Position numbers and translations under genes: made by a program. Of a stretch of 64,000 nt of DNA, positions 22,561 through 34,076 are shown in pieces. Below the pieces are notes generated by a model. It was given only the letters and a program-made list of their open reading frames with translations, was not told the origin of the DNA and searched no databases. Position 1 is the stretch's first letter; each line of letters starts with the position of its first letter. The stretch comes from Juglans regia (lineage: Eukaryota; Streptophyta; Magnoliopsida; Fagales; Juglandaceae), in the NCBI RefSeq assembly GCF_001411555.2, contig NC_049903.1, positions 13,063,234-13,127,233 on the forward strand, given 5' to 3'.

Positions 22561-24650
22561 TGGTTAAGAAAATATAGGGCTTGACCATCGAGCTTAAGGG
22601 TCAATAAGTTAACGGCGTTTAGGTCAATCCAGAGATTCTCCATCAAATGATCCCTTAACGTTTCCAAGCCTTTCCTATACCTATAGCCCCAAGCTTTGTT
22701 GCGGACTACCTTAGTAGCCGACATCTGGGAAGAGAGTCGGACCAGGTTCTCCTTGGAAGAGGTCAACTCATACTCCAGAGCTTCTATCTGCAGCTTTTGA
22801 GAAGCCAATTCTCCCTTAGTAAAAGTCCAACTCGAACTCCAAAGCCTTATTGCTGATCCTAAGATTTAATCTTGTCTCACTTGTACACACAAGATTTGTT
22901 GAGGTCTATATACTTATTGTCCAAGCCGAGAGAAAACTCATCGAGTTCAGGAACTTTTTTAGCTTATCAGCTTCATGTCTCACATCCACAACTTGGCTCT
23001 GTTAACACTCAGAACGACTTTGAAGAAGCACCACGACCTCTTTCCCTAAAGGCCTGCCTCAAGCCTCTGAGTTGTAAGGATGGGATAGAAGAGAATAAAA
23101 AAGGAGCTCGGGACTTTTGGGGCCTACACCCTCATCGAGCTCTGACATAACTAGGGCCTTTGAGCCACCCACCTCGACCGCTGACATGACCAGGGCCTCA
23201 TGTCGCCCACATTGGTTAGATGCTCGTCTAATGCCTCTGCGTCCCTCTTTGATTGACCCGGTGACGCAGATGTCTTCAAAACTACCGACGCCACTGTATC
23301 TAACCCAGACGAAGTGTTGAAGGGCAAGGAAGGTGTGGAGACCCTATCCTTACTGAGGTCCACGACCAAGGGGTGACAAACTCCTAGGGCCCCTAGACAG
23401 AGTAGGCGCCCTCATGACTGGAGAGATGGTTGTCTCGAATGAAATGGTGCACCCCTTGGGCTCATCATCTGGGGAATCGAGCATGCTCGAGGCCTTTTCG
23501 AACAGCATGATGGGTTCACAAGACCCTTTGGAGTAGAATTGAGAAAGGCTGAGAAAAAAGACATATCAAGCTCTTCCTCCTCCCAGTTGTTGACCTCGGT
23601 CAGCCCCTAGTCGCCTAACGGGGTAAAGAGTAACACCAACAAGGGCGACAGAGTAGGACGTGGGCCAGGCAAAGGACTAATAGAGCCCATCGCAATTGAA
23701 AAATTGAATTACGCCTGCTCCAAGATGGCATCTATGCCTCCCAGGGCACACGGTTCATGTCGAGCAAATTCACCAATCCCTAACCGTGGCGGAACTTGAA
23801 CTTGCGAAGACTAACCATGGCCTCCAAAAGAAAGGGGCACGACCTACTCGGATTCAGTGCTATTGTTGCCTCTCAACGACTTTCTAACTACCCACCCTCA
23901 GTACGAGGTGCTTTTCATTTCCCCTCCACCGTTGGATTAGAGGATCTCCTTTTGACCTCGAGAGGTAGATAGCGCCCTTAAGGGACGAAGACCAATGAAA
24001 CATGATCGATTCGGTGTCATTAGGAACCGTTCAGTGTTGGGCTTGGTCAACAGAGCGTTGGTCCAAACATCCTCATGTACTCCTGGTGGTCTGTGACCCA
24101 CGAGTAAACCACCATCAAACAAGCTTTTTCCCGGCCGGACAATTTCAAGGAAAATTCCTTATCGTCAGGAACGACGGCTTGAATAGGGAATTCTTGGCAG
24201 GCGGCCTCACCAACAACCTCTGCCTGATACAAAGAAAAACCTCTTAAACCATTCCTTGACGTTGGAAAAGTGGGACTCCATGCGGGCGACTTTGTAGTTG
24301 TTACAGAAACGGAAGCTACATAGGTTACTTTTGTGGTGCTGCACCTCATGCGAGAAAAAGAACTCTTTGGCGATCAGATCGAGATATTCCTCCCCCTCAG
24401 CTCCCAAGACCGAGCGCCAAATAATGCAAAATGACATCAGAATTCTCCATGGGTTGGGATGAAGTTACGACAGAGCCAATGCAAGAAAGTCCATAACCCT
24501 TCAAACTGGACGGTAGAAGGGGAGACACTGGCCATTCAAGAACATGGAGGGATACAATACAACCTTCTCAACAAACCCCTTCGAGTCAATGACGCCGTAG
24601 TGAGCTCTATAAACCTCTAGAACAACGGAGTCAGGTACCCAGTAAAAGTT
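22455..24650 (-). pseudogene. antisense extra ORF of the Tat-like element (plant transposon protein domain)
   Basis: On the strand opposite to pol, a decayed coding region reads PNPWRILMSFCIIWRSVLG near 24400–24456, then FSNVKEWFKRFFFVSGRGCW near 24207–24270. This order matches the 'putative gypsy-type transposon' domain found antisense in many Tat/Retand-type elements. A coiled-coil-like part follows at 22808–22455 (KLQIEALEYELTSSKENLV). Several frameshifts and stops split it. The final part overlaps the tandem repeats. The function of this protein family is unknown. Confidence 0.6.
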
Positions 24651-24992
24651 TCTTACCATGTCCAAATTCAACAAAGAAGTAGTTGTAGACCAGTGGTACC
24701 CCTCGAAGTATTAGGGGTTGTCCTAGGCTTAGAGAAGTCAGAAGCTCCAGGGCTTGGGGAAGACCCCTTCCGTACCCGACAACTAGGAGCCCCAAGATGA
24801 AGGATGGGAAGCTTTCAAGAAAAAATCCCACAATCCTCACAAAAATGAAAGGTCGTGGGTGCTGAACCATCGTGCCTCGTCTTGAGACGTGGGAATATGT
24901 GTAGCTGAAAAAGATATTTTAAGAAGATGGGTTACAAAACGTTCGTGGGTAATAAAATTCCCACCATGCATATTGGGAATTTGTGGGGTAAC

Positions 24993-25509
24993 CGGAGGGA
25001 CATATTCGTCCCTAGTCCCATAAGACCTAGTGCATGGCTAGTAAGGCCCACAACCTAAATGTTGCATGCCCACCAACTAATAAGGAAGCAGAAGGAACCC
25101 GGGTTAAAATAGGGATAAGGGATGCATTCACACGCGCACACCTCTAACTGGATGACTCGCGGGGAACCCCACCACATTAATTGCTCCGACTAGGATAGTT
25201 GGCAGGAGATCCCAACAGAGGATCTTGTCTCCAATAGACGCTGCCACATTAAATGCGACAACTTGTCCCCCATGGTAGGAAAGGATACCTCAAGCATAGA
25301 GAAATAAATGTCCCCATCAAAAGAGGAAAGTATAAAACCCTGGAAAAAGGTATAACTCCTCACTCACTACTACTCTCACCATCTATCTTTCTCATTCTGA
25401 GGCACAAACTGACTTAAGCTTTGGAGGTATTTTCTGGCACTTCGGACCTCCAAGTTCTCTTGACTCAAGTGACTGGCAGAGCAAGGGGGTGCAAAACACG
25501 TCCTTAAAA
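24993..25509 (+). repeat. 3' LTR of Tat-like element
   Basis: Partner of 16947–17469. It begins CGGAGGGACATATTCGTCC, with the terminal T changed to C, and ends CGTCCTTAAAA. A polypurine-like TTGTGGGGTAAC precedes it. It is followed by ATATT. Confidence 0.8.
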
Positions 25510-25514
25510 ATATT

Positions 25515-27240
25515 ATAAATTAATGTAACTTGTTGTCATCTATTAACTCTTTTTTGTGGACAATCATGAGGTTTTTCATGAACAACCAACTATCATGGTC
25601 ATGGATTCAACAAAAACTATCATGATCATGGATTTGATTGTGGAAGGGTTTGTCTCGACTCTAAAAGAGTTTGTTTAGATTTTGAAAGAGTCTAGAGGCA
25701 ATAGATATAGTCAGTCTCAAGGAGTTTGATTGGGTGAGAGCTTGGATGGTGATCTAGAAAATCAATTTGCCCATTTAACCAGCATAGGCAAGCAGACAAT
25801 AGATCGAAGAGGGTAAATGACCAACCAACCCAAACGGGAGTGGGGGAGGTTGCCTTTCAAACCAACTTCTCAACAACGGAATGTTGGCGACAAGGCAACA
25901 TGTCAAGTCCTAAACAATTTTATAATTGAAGAAATTCAAGCCACATCTAATTTTCTCATAAATAAGGACTCTAGCAATTAGGTTTGTTGGGCGGGCCTCC
26001 GTATCTAGCTCATATGATCCATCCCCTCGTCCCCGTATGGACTTGGGTGAGCAATCCACCCAACCTAAGTAGACGGGCGGGCTGGGATATTGTTAAAAAC
26101 CTAGAAGCGAGTGCGAGGTGGGGGTGGGGAGCCCCACCCGATGCCTACATAGGCTATATATGTAAAAAAAAAAAAAAAAAAAGGCTCTAATTTCCTCCTT
26201 TCCTAACTTCTATTTTCTCTCTCAATCCCTCCTAGTGTCTCTAATTCTCTCATTCGTCATGGGGCCCCGGCCCATCTTCTTTATTTCATCGTCCTCCTTT
26301 GATTGTTCTCTTCTCGTCTTTCTCATTTTTCTTCTTCAAGGTGATTGTTCATGAGATACCTATTGGCCATGGTGTGGCCATGGGTTTGATCAAAGAACCA
26401 CACTTAGGATGGATCATTAGGGATTTGTTTGTGGATTTGGTGGATGAATATGTGAATTTGGGTTATTTGGTGGATTCCAAACGGAATGTAAGACCATCTG
26501 TTTGCCTAACAACCAGACAAGGGTACTCGCATATGTGGAATGGTTTAGGACGTGGGACTAGAAAGTGCTCCCCACCATGCAAGGCCGAGGAGCAGATTGG
26601 GCGGCAGCCCGCTTGCATAGAGAGGGGAGTAGCCCTATTAGTAATGCATATATAGATGGAAATCCTCTTGTGGCCATATATGCTATCCAAAATAAGAATG
26701 TTATTTTAGCAAGTTGCTTCGAATATTATTATATGCATCTCTATTGGCTCCTCATGAACTTATTGTACGCCAAAAGTTCATCAACAATTAAAATGAAAAC
26801 TATGTTGTTCCTCGGTCTAGCTTATTTCACAATCGTATTTGTTTTTTGAAAGATTGCAAAACATCCAGTTTGAGTTTCAAAATAAAATTAAAATCCATGG
26901 TGAATTATTATTTTTCATTAATTTTGTTGTTCTTCGATTACCAAATTTGATTACCTTTTTTCAGGGTTTTCATATTATAAATTGATTTTTTAAATTAATA
27001 TATAGAGAACAAATAATATACAAAAAAAACTTATTTATAAATCTTATTTTTATCATATCTAGCGCATTGTTAATATGAAAATTTTCTACATCAATTATGC
27101 TAAAAAATAATTTATTTTTTAATTTTTTTAAAATTATAATAAGTGTATAAGTGATGTGTTAAAAATAAAATGGGGATAGAGACACTTTTTTTTCTCTCAA
27201 TACATTTTCTGTATCCGATGTTTCGTAGTTCTCCATTGAG
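25515..27240. other. intergenic with one hAT-like element
   Basis: Outside the element at 25979–26637 no coding sequence is supported. 26650–27240 is AT-rich and may contain the 5' leader of the LINE that follows. The 118-codon frame at 26299 lies mostly within the hAT-like element and has no recognisable domain. Confidence 0.5.
25979..26637. mobile_element. nonautonomous hAT-like element
   Basis: The ends read TAGGTTTGTTGGGCGGGCC and, inverted, TAGGGCTACTCCCCTC. The flanks are CTAGCAAT (25971–25978) and TTAGTAAT (26638–26645), a degenerate 8-bp target duplication (6 of 8). An A19 run lies at about 26163–26181. The GC-rich ends and AT-rich core follow the same plan as 20525–21475. No transposase is present. 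Confidence 0.55.
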
Positions 27241-27245
27241 ATTGG

Positions 27246-28923
27246 GTGGTTTGTGAAGATGGGTGGATGGGTTTTTATAAGGATATTGTGATGGAGTACA
27301 AGTTTTTCTCACTTGCTAAGGATGGGGGTCTACTGGTCAGCACTGAGAGAAGCTGGAGCGTGAAGTTGAAATTGTCACTGGGTCCTTCAACAGTGAACTG
27401 GTTGGCAAAGGCTATGACAGGTTGTTTGAAGGAGGAGAAACGTGATTTTTTCACCACTGTTAAGGAGGGTAGTCGTAGTTTCATTGCTCAGTATTGCTCG
27501 AATGGTCGTGGACGTTATATGCTGGTGGTGGAATATGGGGGTGGGGGCAGAAGAAACTTTATCTTTGTGCCTAAAGAGAAGGAAGGCAGAGGGTGGAAAC
27601 GACTAGGGGAGGTGCTATGGGAGTTTCACTAGGAAAGGAATACCTCAGTCAGTGAGGAGCTCTAAGAAAATTGCCGATAAAGGCGCCACCTTTCTCTTAC
27701 AAGGAGTTCTCTTACAAGGAGGCGCTGCTGGTGGAGCATCCTCGTCAGCCCGTAGCAAGGTGGCCATGGCAGAGAGTTGGTGACAAGGTACAACAGAAAG
27801 GAGATCACAACTATGGTGTTGGTAGTGACAAAGTATTTCGGCTTGAACAGAGGCAGAGTGGTGGGAGCAGACTTGCAGGTAGTGTGGGAGAGGGGGATGT
27901 CCACAGAGCTTTGTTGGACTTGAAGGTGTAGTTGTGCACACTACAGAACCAGGTGGAGTGGCTCTTAAGTGTGTCGAGCCTAAAGGGGAAAGGGTAATGG
28001 AGGAGAGGGCCGGACATGATATTGAGCTAGAGGAAAGGGCTGGGTTGCACTTCAGTGGTGGCCCAGGCCCAGGCCCAGGCCCAGGCCCAAGGAAGAAATG
28101 CCCTAGTCTAGGGGTGTAAGTTGAAACCGGAAAACCGGTCCGGACCGGACGGGTTTTGAACCGGGACCGGTTATTAGAATGTGAAAATCGGCCGGTTCCG
28201 GTTTTAGGATTTTTCGGACCGGACCATTTGATAAAAAAAAATATATAAAAATAATATTTATATTATTGTATATATAAGTTTTGTACAAAATATTATATAT
28301 ATATATTAATATATATAAGTTTTATATATTATGTATAATTATAATTTTTTATGTGAAAGTTTTATATATAATTATATATATTTATATATGAAATAATTTC
28401 TTATTATAATTTATAAATTATTACATACAATGTTAATACTAAATCACTAAAAGTTTATAACTAATACTAATATTAAATATATATTTTATAACTAATACTA
28501 ATATATAACTTATAATAAAAGTATAAAACAATATTTTTTAAATTAGTTTTTTTTTTCTTATAAACAAATTTGTAATGACAAATTGTGAAACTTACATTTT
28601 AAAAACACCGAAAAACCGGACCAGACCGGACCGGACTGGAAACCCGTAAAACCGGAAGTACCAGTTTAGGAAGGTAACCGGTGCGTAATCGGTTTTGAAA
28701 AATAAAAAACCGGTACATACCGGTTCGGTCATAGATTTTGTCCAAAACCGGACCAAATCGGACCGGTTACACCCCTACCCTAGTCTGAAAGGGGGTGTTA
28801 TAAGAGAGGTGAATGGGCCTGCAATTGTTGGCCCAACGGACATAGTAGGCTCGTCAAGGCCTAGTGGGCCTAACGTCCATAGGCCCAAGCCCGCTGGAAT
28901 TTTAGGGGCTGGAGGTGGATTTT
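27246..28923 (+). pseudogene. LINE ORF1 remnant, interrupted by a MITE
   Basis: The N-terminal part (27246–27632) reads YKFFSLAKDGGLLVSTERS, SLGPSTVNWL and RRNFIFVPKEKEGRGW, which I know from ORF1 of plant L1-type elements. A Pro/Gly run from (AGGCCC)n at 28061–28088 follows. The MITE at 28109–28777 sits within the code, and a Pro/Gly-rich tail (SSRPSGPNVHRPKPAG) resumes on its right. The acidic/basic segment near 29470–29760 (VLQKVKEMQSCVGMECVGF) also aligns with the antisense LINE in the EXO1 intron, so ORF1-type code reaches about 29760. Confidence 0.65.
28109..28777. mobile_element. hAT-like MITE with perfect TIRs and 8-bp target duplication
   Basis: Perfect 11-bp terminal inverted repeats, TAGGGGTGTAA and TTACACCCCTA, are flanked by CCCTAGTC on both sides (28101–28108 and 28778–28785). 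Eight-base duplications are typical of the hAT superfamily. The subterminal 170 bp at each end is filled with ACCGGTCCGG words on both strands. The core is almost pure A/T. No coding capacity. It is inserted in LINE ORF1, so it is younger than the LINE. Confidence 0.9.
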
Positions 28924-29757
28924 AGTCCGTCAGGCCCCCTCCCATATGGAGGATTTGTAAGGATGGAGATCGACGGCCCATGACTAATGGCAACCCAGTC
29001 ACCATGCCGACGACAGTTTCAACTGCACCGTGACTTGCCGTGGGTCCACCGACGAAGGTTTAGATGGCGTTGTTGATGGAGGAAGACTAAGCGGCATGGT
29101 TGCTTAATGAGCAAATCGATGAGATCTCGCCACTGTGTGCCGCTACCTCAGCTCCATGTGGCCAAAAACTACTGATGACCATGATGGAAGTGCCATTTCC
29201 CAAACAAAGGCCCATATTCAACTCGAGGAACATTTCGAGTCTATTTCGGTGGGAAAGGCTTGCTCTGAAGGTTGCGGGGGGATCATTTGAGGGGTTGCGG
29301 TGGCTAGGGTGGAGGTGGTTGATGATGGGCTCTCTCAGAGGCTTGGCTATGAGGAAACGATGGTCCCCGAGACTCAATTGTCCACTAGTAACGCTGTGGT
29401 TGAATGGGAGGGCAGAAGTTTATTTGGGGAGGAGGAGATGGGGGTGACACCTAATATGCAGTGGGTTCCCATTGAGGGGGAGCCTATTCCGTTGAATCGT
29501 ATGCTACCAAATGAATCCAATGTGTTGGATTGGGTGCTCCAAAAGGTGAAGGAAATGCAATCCTGTGTGGGAATGGAATGTGTGGGTTTTGAAGATCAGT
29601 TTTTGGCTTTACTTACTGCCATTGAGGCGGGTCATTCACAGGCAAAGAAATCAGGATCTAAAAAACAACGAAAGCTCAAGTGCCTAACTTGGTCGAAGAA
29701 TTATGAAGGAATTTCAATGCGTGAAAGATCAAAGAGGAAGGGGCTTGCCTCTCCATT

Positions 29758-32700
29758 ATGAAGCTGAAAATTGTATCTTACAGTCTCTACTGGTTGAATG
29801 AGGCAAATAAGCGACTTTGTATAAAAAATGGAGGGTGAACATAGTATGTTTACAAGAAACCAAGCTGAAATGTGTTTCTAGGAGGATAGTGCAAAGTGTT
29901 TGGAGTTGTACTTAATTGGATTGGGTTTATCTTGCATCGAATGGAGATTGGGTGGAATCCTAGTGATGTGTGACAAAAGAGTTATGGAGAAAATGGAGAA
30001 GTTTGTGGGGGAGTATACTGTGGCATGTTCTTTTAAGAGCGTGGCAGATAATTTTGTGTGGGATTTTGCAGGTTTATACGGTCCAAACGTAGACAACGAC
30101 AGAAGATTCTTATGGAAGGAACTTGCTGGGTTATATAGCTGGTGGGAGCTTCCCTGGTGTAGGAGGTGATTTCAATGTCATTAGATTCCCTAGTGAACAA
30201 TCTAGACATAGTAGGACGCGCCCAACAATGACAAAGTTTTCAGATTGTATCTTTGACTTAAACCTATTGGACATTCCTCTCATGGGGGGCTCTTTTACTT
30301 GGTCGAATAATCAGACATGGTTCTGGTTAGACAAATTTCTAATCTCACCGGAATGGGAGGTGCACTATCCGGAGGTGTGCCAAAAGAGGCTGCCACGATT
30401 TTGCTCGGATCATTTTCCTATCTTGTTGGATTGTGGTGGCATTAAGAGCAGGCACCGATACTTCAAATTCGAAAACATGTGGTTGAAAAGTGAAGGTTTT
30501 GTGGATAAGGTTAGGCAATGGTGGTCTTCATACCAGTTTCATGGTAATCCCTCATACATCATAGACTGTAAATTAAAAGCCTTGAAGAATGATCTTAAGA
30601 TTTGGAATTCTCAGTCCTTAGGAGATATAGGAGAGCGAAAGAAATTCATGGTGGAAGAGTTGCAACAGTTTAAGAGGATACTTGACGTTAAAGCCCTTTC
30701 ACCGGAATAGCTATTGCGGAAGACAGAGTTGGTTTCAGAATTGGAGAAAGTATTATCTTTAGAGGAGATTTCTTGGCGCCAGAAGTCAAGAACATTGTGG
30801 TTGAAAGAAGGGGATTAGAGCACAAAATTCTTCCATAGAGTTGCCAACTCTCATAAAAAAAATAATACCATTGAAATGTTGAATATTAATGTATGAAGTG
30901 CAAGGAGGCTCTTTTGATTCAGAACCATGTGGTGGATTTCTATGAACAACTGCTTACAGAACGCGAGGGATGGAGGCCAAAGCTGGATGGTCTTGGTTTT
31001 GATACTATTGAGCCTCAGACAACGTCTTGGCTAGAGAGGTCTTTTGAAGAGGAGGAAGTGTATGATGCAGTGAGACGCATGGATAAAGATAAAGCCCTAG
31101 GTCCAGATGACTTCTCGATGGGCTTTTTCCAATTATCCTGGGAGGTGGTGAAAGAGGACACTATGAATGTGTTTCAGGAAGTATCCTTGATTGGAAAGTT
31201 TGAGAAAAACCTAAATGCTACTTTTATTGCACTGATCTTGAGGAATATTGGAGCATCAAAGGTTAAGGATTTTTGATCCATTAATCTTGTAAATAGGGTG
31301 TATAAAATTATCTCCAAGGTGCTTGCCAACAGATTAGGGGAAGTTTTGGGTAAGATCATTACGAAGCCACAAAATGCATTTGTTAGGGGGCGACAAATTC
31401 TTGATTCAATCCTTATAGTGAACAAGGTCCTGGATAGCAGATTAAAGACTGTCTCTTTAGGGATTATTTACAAATTAGATATGGAGAAGGCATACAACCA
31501 TGTAAACTGGGACTTCCTCCTATATTTGCTGGGGAGATGCGACTTTGGGGTTAGATGGCGTACTTGGATTAGTTGGTGCATCTCGACGGCAAGATTCTTA
31601 GCAGCTCTCAAGGTCTAAGGTAAGGAAATCCATTGTCCCAACTTCTATTTGTTATCATTATGGAGGCTTTGAGTAGGATGATATCGGCAGTGGTTACATA
31701 TGGGTTTGTGGCTAGATTTCTGATTGGTGACTCCAATAGGGCCATTATTATTTTGTCTCATTTACTTTTTGCAGATGATATGCTCCTATTCTATTAGGCA
31801 GATCGAAACTAGTTGAGGGCATTGAAGGCTTTGTTATTATGCTTTGAAGCAGCGTCAGACTTGAAAGTGAATTTCGACAAGTCAGACTTAGTGCTAGTGG
31901 GGAATGTCAATAATACTCGACAGCTAGCTAGTATACTTAGGTGTAAGGTAGCCTCTCTTCCCATTACCTATTTGGGATTGCCTTTGGGGCCTGCTATAAA
32001 GGCCTCATCTATTTGGGATTTAGTTATTAAGAAGATATGAAGAAAATTGGAAGGGTGGAATATATTGTATTTGTCGAAGGGTGGTTGGTTGACTCTCATT
32101 AAGAGTACATTTTCTAACTTATTTACCTACTTTTTGTCTTTGTTTCAATTGCTTGCCCGTATAGCTGCTTGGATTGAAAAATTGTATTGTGATTTCTTAT
32201 GGAGTGGAGATAGGGGATGAATTCAAATTTCACCTGGTTAGTTAGGATAAAGTGTGTAGATCAATCTCGTCAGGTGGGTTGAGTATAAAAACTTGAGAAC
32301 ATTCAATCGGACCCTACTTAGAAAGTGGCTATGGAGGTATAACATGGAACGAGAAGCCCTATGGAAACTGGTGGTTGATTGCAAATATGAAAGCTTGTGG
32401 GGTGGCTGGTGCATTAAAGAGGTTAATGAGGTCAATGGTGTGTGGGTTTGGAAACACATTAAGCGTGGGTGGAGGGATTTTAATAGCTATTCTAAATTAG
32501 TGTTGGAGGGTCCCAAATTAAGTTTTGGAGGGACATTTGGTGTAGGAATGAGGCCTTAAAGGATGCTTTTCCAACTGTTTTTCGAGTGGCCTGTAATCAA
32601 GAAGCTTCATTAGAGAATCTCATGCTTCGATCAGGGGACCAAATGCAGTGGAATGTCAATTTTAGTAGAGCGGTGCAAGATTGAAAAGTAAACATCTTTG

Positions 32701-33340
32701 AGGCTTTTTTTCATGCTATTATATTCTGTGAAGTCGAATAGACAACAAGCCAATAGGCTGTGGTGGACTCTCGCAGGTAAGGGCCTTTTTTCGGTTCGAT
32801 CATTCTATAAGTCCCTTACCCAAGCATCAAATACTCAGTTTCCATGGAGGATAATTCAGAGGAATAAGGCGCCTTCAAAACCGGTCTTCTTTACATGGAC
32901 AACAACTTTGGAGAAGATCTTGACTACCGACAACCTGAGGAAGCGCCGAACAATTATACTATATTAGTGTTGCATATGCAAGAGATCAGCTGAGACAGTG
33001 GAATGCCTCTTGTTATATTGTGAGACAACTATAGCCTTGTGGGTTGAAGTGTTTAACCGAGCAGAGTTATCCTTTGTAATGTTTACAATTGTGGTTGATC
33101 TATTGGCTAACTGGACACTTTCAAGAGGAGTCCAACGAATCAAGGCTATGTAGAAGATGATCCCGATCTTCATTATGTGGTGTATATGGCAAGAGTGCAC
33201 CAATCGGACTTTCGAAAATAAGGAGCGATCACTAGAAAAATTTAGAACTTTATTTTTCCGTACTTTATTTCTATAGGCCATAGCTTTAGATTTTAATGAC
33301 ATGAATTTACATGACTTTCTAGCTTCCAATACTTCAACCT
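29758..33340 (+). pseudogene. LINE ORF2 remnant (endonuclease, RT, zf-RVT)
   Basis: The start near 29758 reads MKLKIVSYS, then after a shift VCLQETKLK (endonuclease opening). From 30123 come [26 protein letters not shown] and FCSDHFPILLDCGG, the catalytic end of AP-endonuclease. RT follows with [72 protein letters not shown] (catalytic Asp) and FADDMLLFY at about 31771–31797. TYLGLPLG near 31966 and a Trp/Lys-rich zf-RVT region near 32700–33050 complete it. At least eight stops or shifts are present. Confidence 0.85.
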
Positions 33341-33430
33341 AGATAGGTCTTATCTCTTCTATACTATTTTGTGTACTTAAACTTCGCCTATCTCTATTAA
33401 TAATATTATCAATTATTTATCAAAAAGGAA

Positions 33431-33840
33431 AATGATAAACACACAATACTTTATACAACAATATTTTAAATGAGATGTATTTTTGTAAAATACCTTATAA
33501 AACTAACATTATTTTACAAAAGAGAAATGCTTTCGGGACCCAAAAAGTGTCCTGAATGAGTTTTTTTTTTTTTTACTTAGTGATTAATGAAATGTTTTTT
33601 AATGATGTTGTGAGTTTTTTTTATTTTTTTGAAAATGTTTATAATGATTAAAAAAATACATAAAAAAAAGAACAATGAAAAAGTGAAATGTGCTTTTCAA
33701 GACAACCATTCGGGACATTTTTTCGAGAAGTGTAGTGCTGCTCTTTACAAAAATACCTTTATTCTATAATATATGTTGTGAAAAGTATTGTGTTGGTCAC
33801 TACTCTATCCAAAAAATAAAAATAAAATGGGGACGAAGAG
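33431..33840. other. EXO1 upstream region with MITE-like repeat
   Basis: 33530–33735 has near-inverted ends (TTCGGGACCC...TGTCCTGAATG on the left, CATTCGGGACATTTTT on the right) around a T- and A-rich core, suggesting a small MITE. Nothing coding is visible. EXO1 transcription presumably starts to the right of this. Confidence 0.45.
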
Positions 33841-33870
33841 AGAACAAAGGAAAGAAACGAAACAAAAACG

Positions 33871-33879
33871 GGCGCCAAA
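33871..33879 (-). promoter_or_regulatory. E2F-like site upstream of EXO1
   Basis: GGCGCCAAA on the plus strand is TTTGGCGCC inverted, matching the E2F consensus TTTSSCGC. It lies 198 bp before the EXO1 ATG. Confidence 0.55.
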
Positions 33880-33918
33880 CATGGCTGTTCTGGGATTCTT
33901 CAAATTCACCGGCTGAAA

Positions 33919-33927
33919 TTTCCCGCC
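33919..33927 (+). promoter_or_regulatory. second E2F-like site upstream of EXO1
   Basis: TTTCCCGCC matches the E2F consensus TTTSSCGC exactly. It is 150 bp before the ATG and 40 bp from the first site. Two adjacent sites make S-phase regulation of this repair gene plausible (inference). Confidence 0.6.
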
Positions 33928-34076
33928 ATGCCAATCTTCTCATCTCGGGGTCACAGTCGCTCGAACAGATTTGCTTTATAACTCTCTCTCAATGCTCGGG
34001 TACCGGGGGCAATTTTCTCATTAGCTAAACAAAGCACCGGTTCCCTGCTCAAACCTCGTATAGATTGGGAAGCAAC

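Larger units (their letters stand above)
16947..25509 (+). mobile_element. Tat-lineage Ty3/gypsy retrotransposon, gag-less and decayed
   Basis: LTRs at 16947–17469 and 24993–25509 frame plus-strand RT, RNase H and integrase remnants. ATATT directly flanks both ends (16942–16946 and 25510–25514). A short region of only about 250 bp separates the 5' LTR from the RT-proximal code, so gag and protease are missing. The RT sequence, a second RNase H with YVDGSS and NNEAEYEALLAGL, a 3' region with tandem repeats and an antisense ORF are all hallmarks of the Tat lineage. The LTRs are clearly diverged, with many substitutions and small indels, so the insertion is old. An hAT-like element sits within integrase. 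Confidence 0.85.
27240..33430 (+). mobile_element. LINE (L1-type) retrotransposon, near full length, decayed
   Basis: ORF1 (27246–28923) is followed by ORF2 with AP-endonuclease, reverse transcriptase and a C-terminal zf-RVT-like region, all on the plus strand. The 3' end is near 33430 (ATTATTTATCAAAAAG). The 5' limit is uncertain and no target duplication was found. An hAT-like MITE interrupts ORF1. Stops and frameshifts throughout ORF2 make it inactive. It lies just upstream of the EXO1 promoter, in the same orientation. Confidence 0.85.

Noticed and set aside
26299..26655. 118-codon plus-strand frame
   Set aside because: It lies almost wholly within the element at 25979–26637 and resembles no family; start and end cross element borders.
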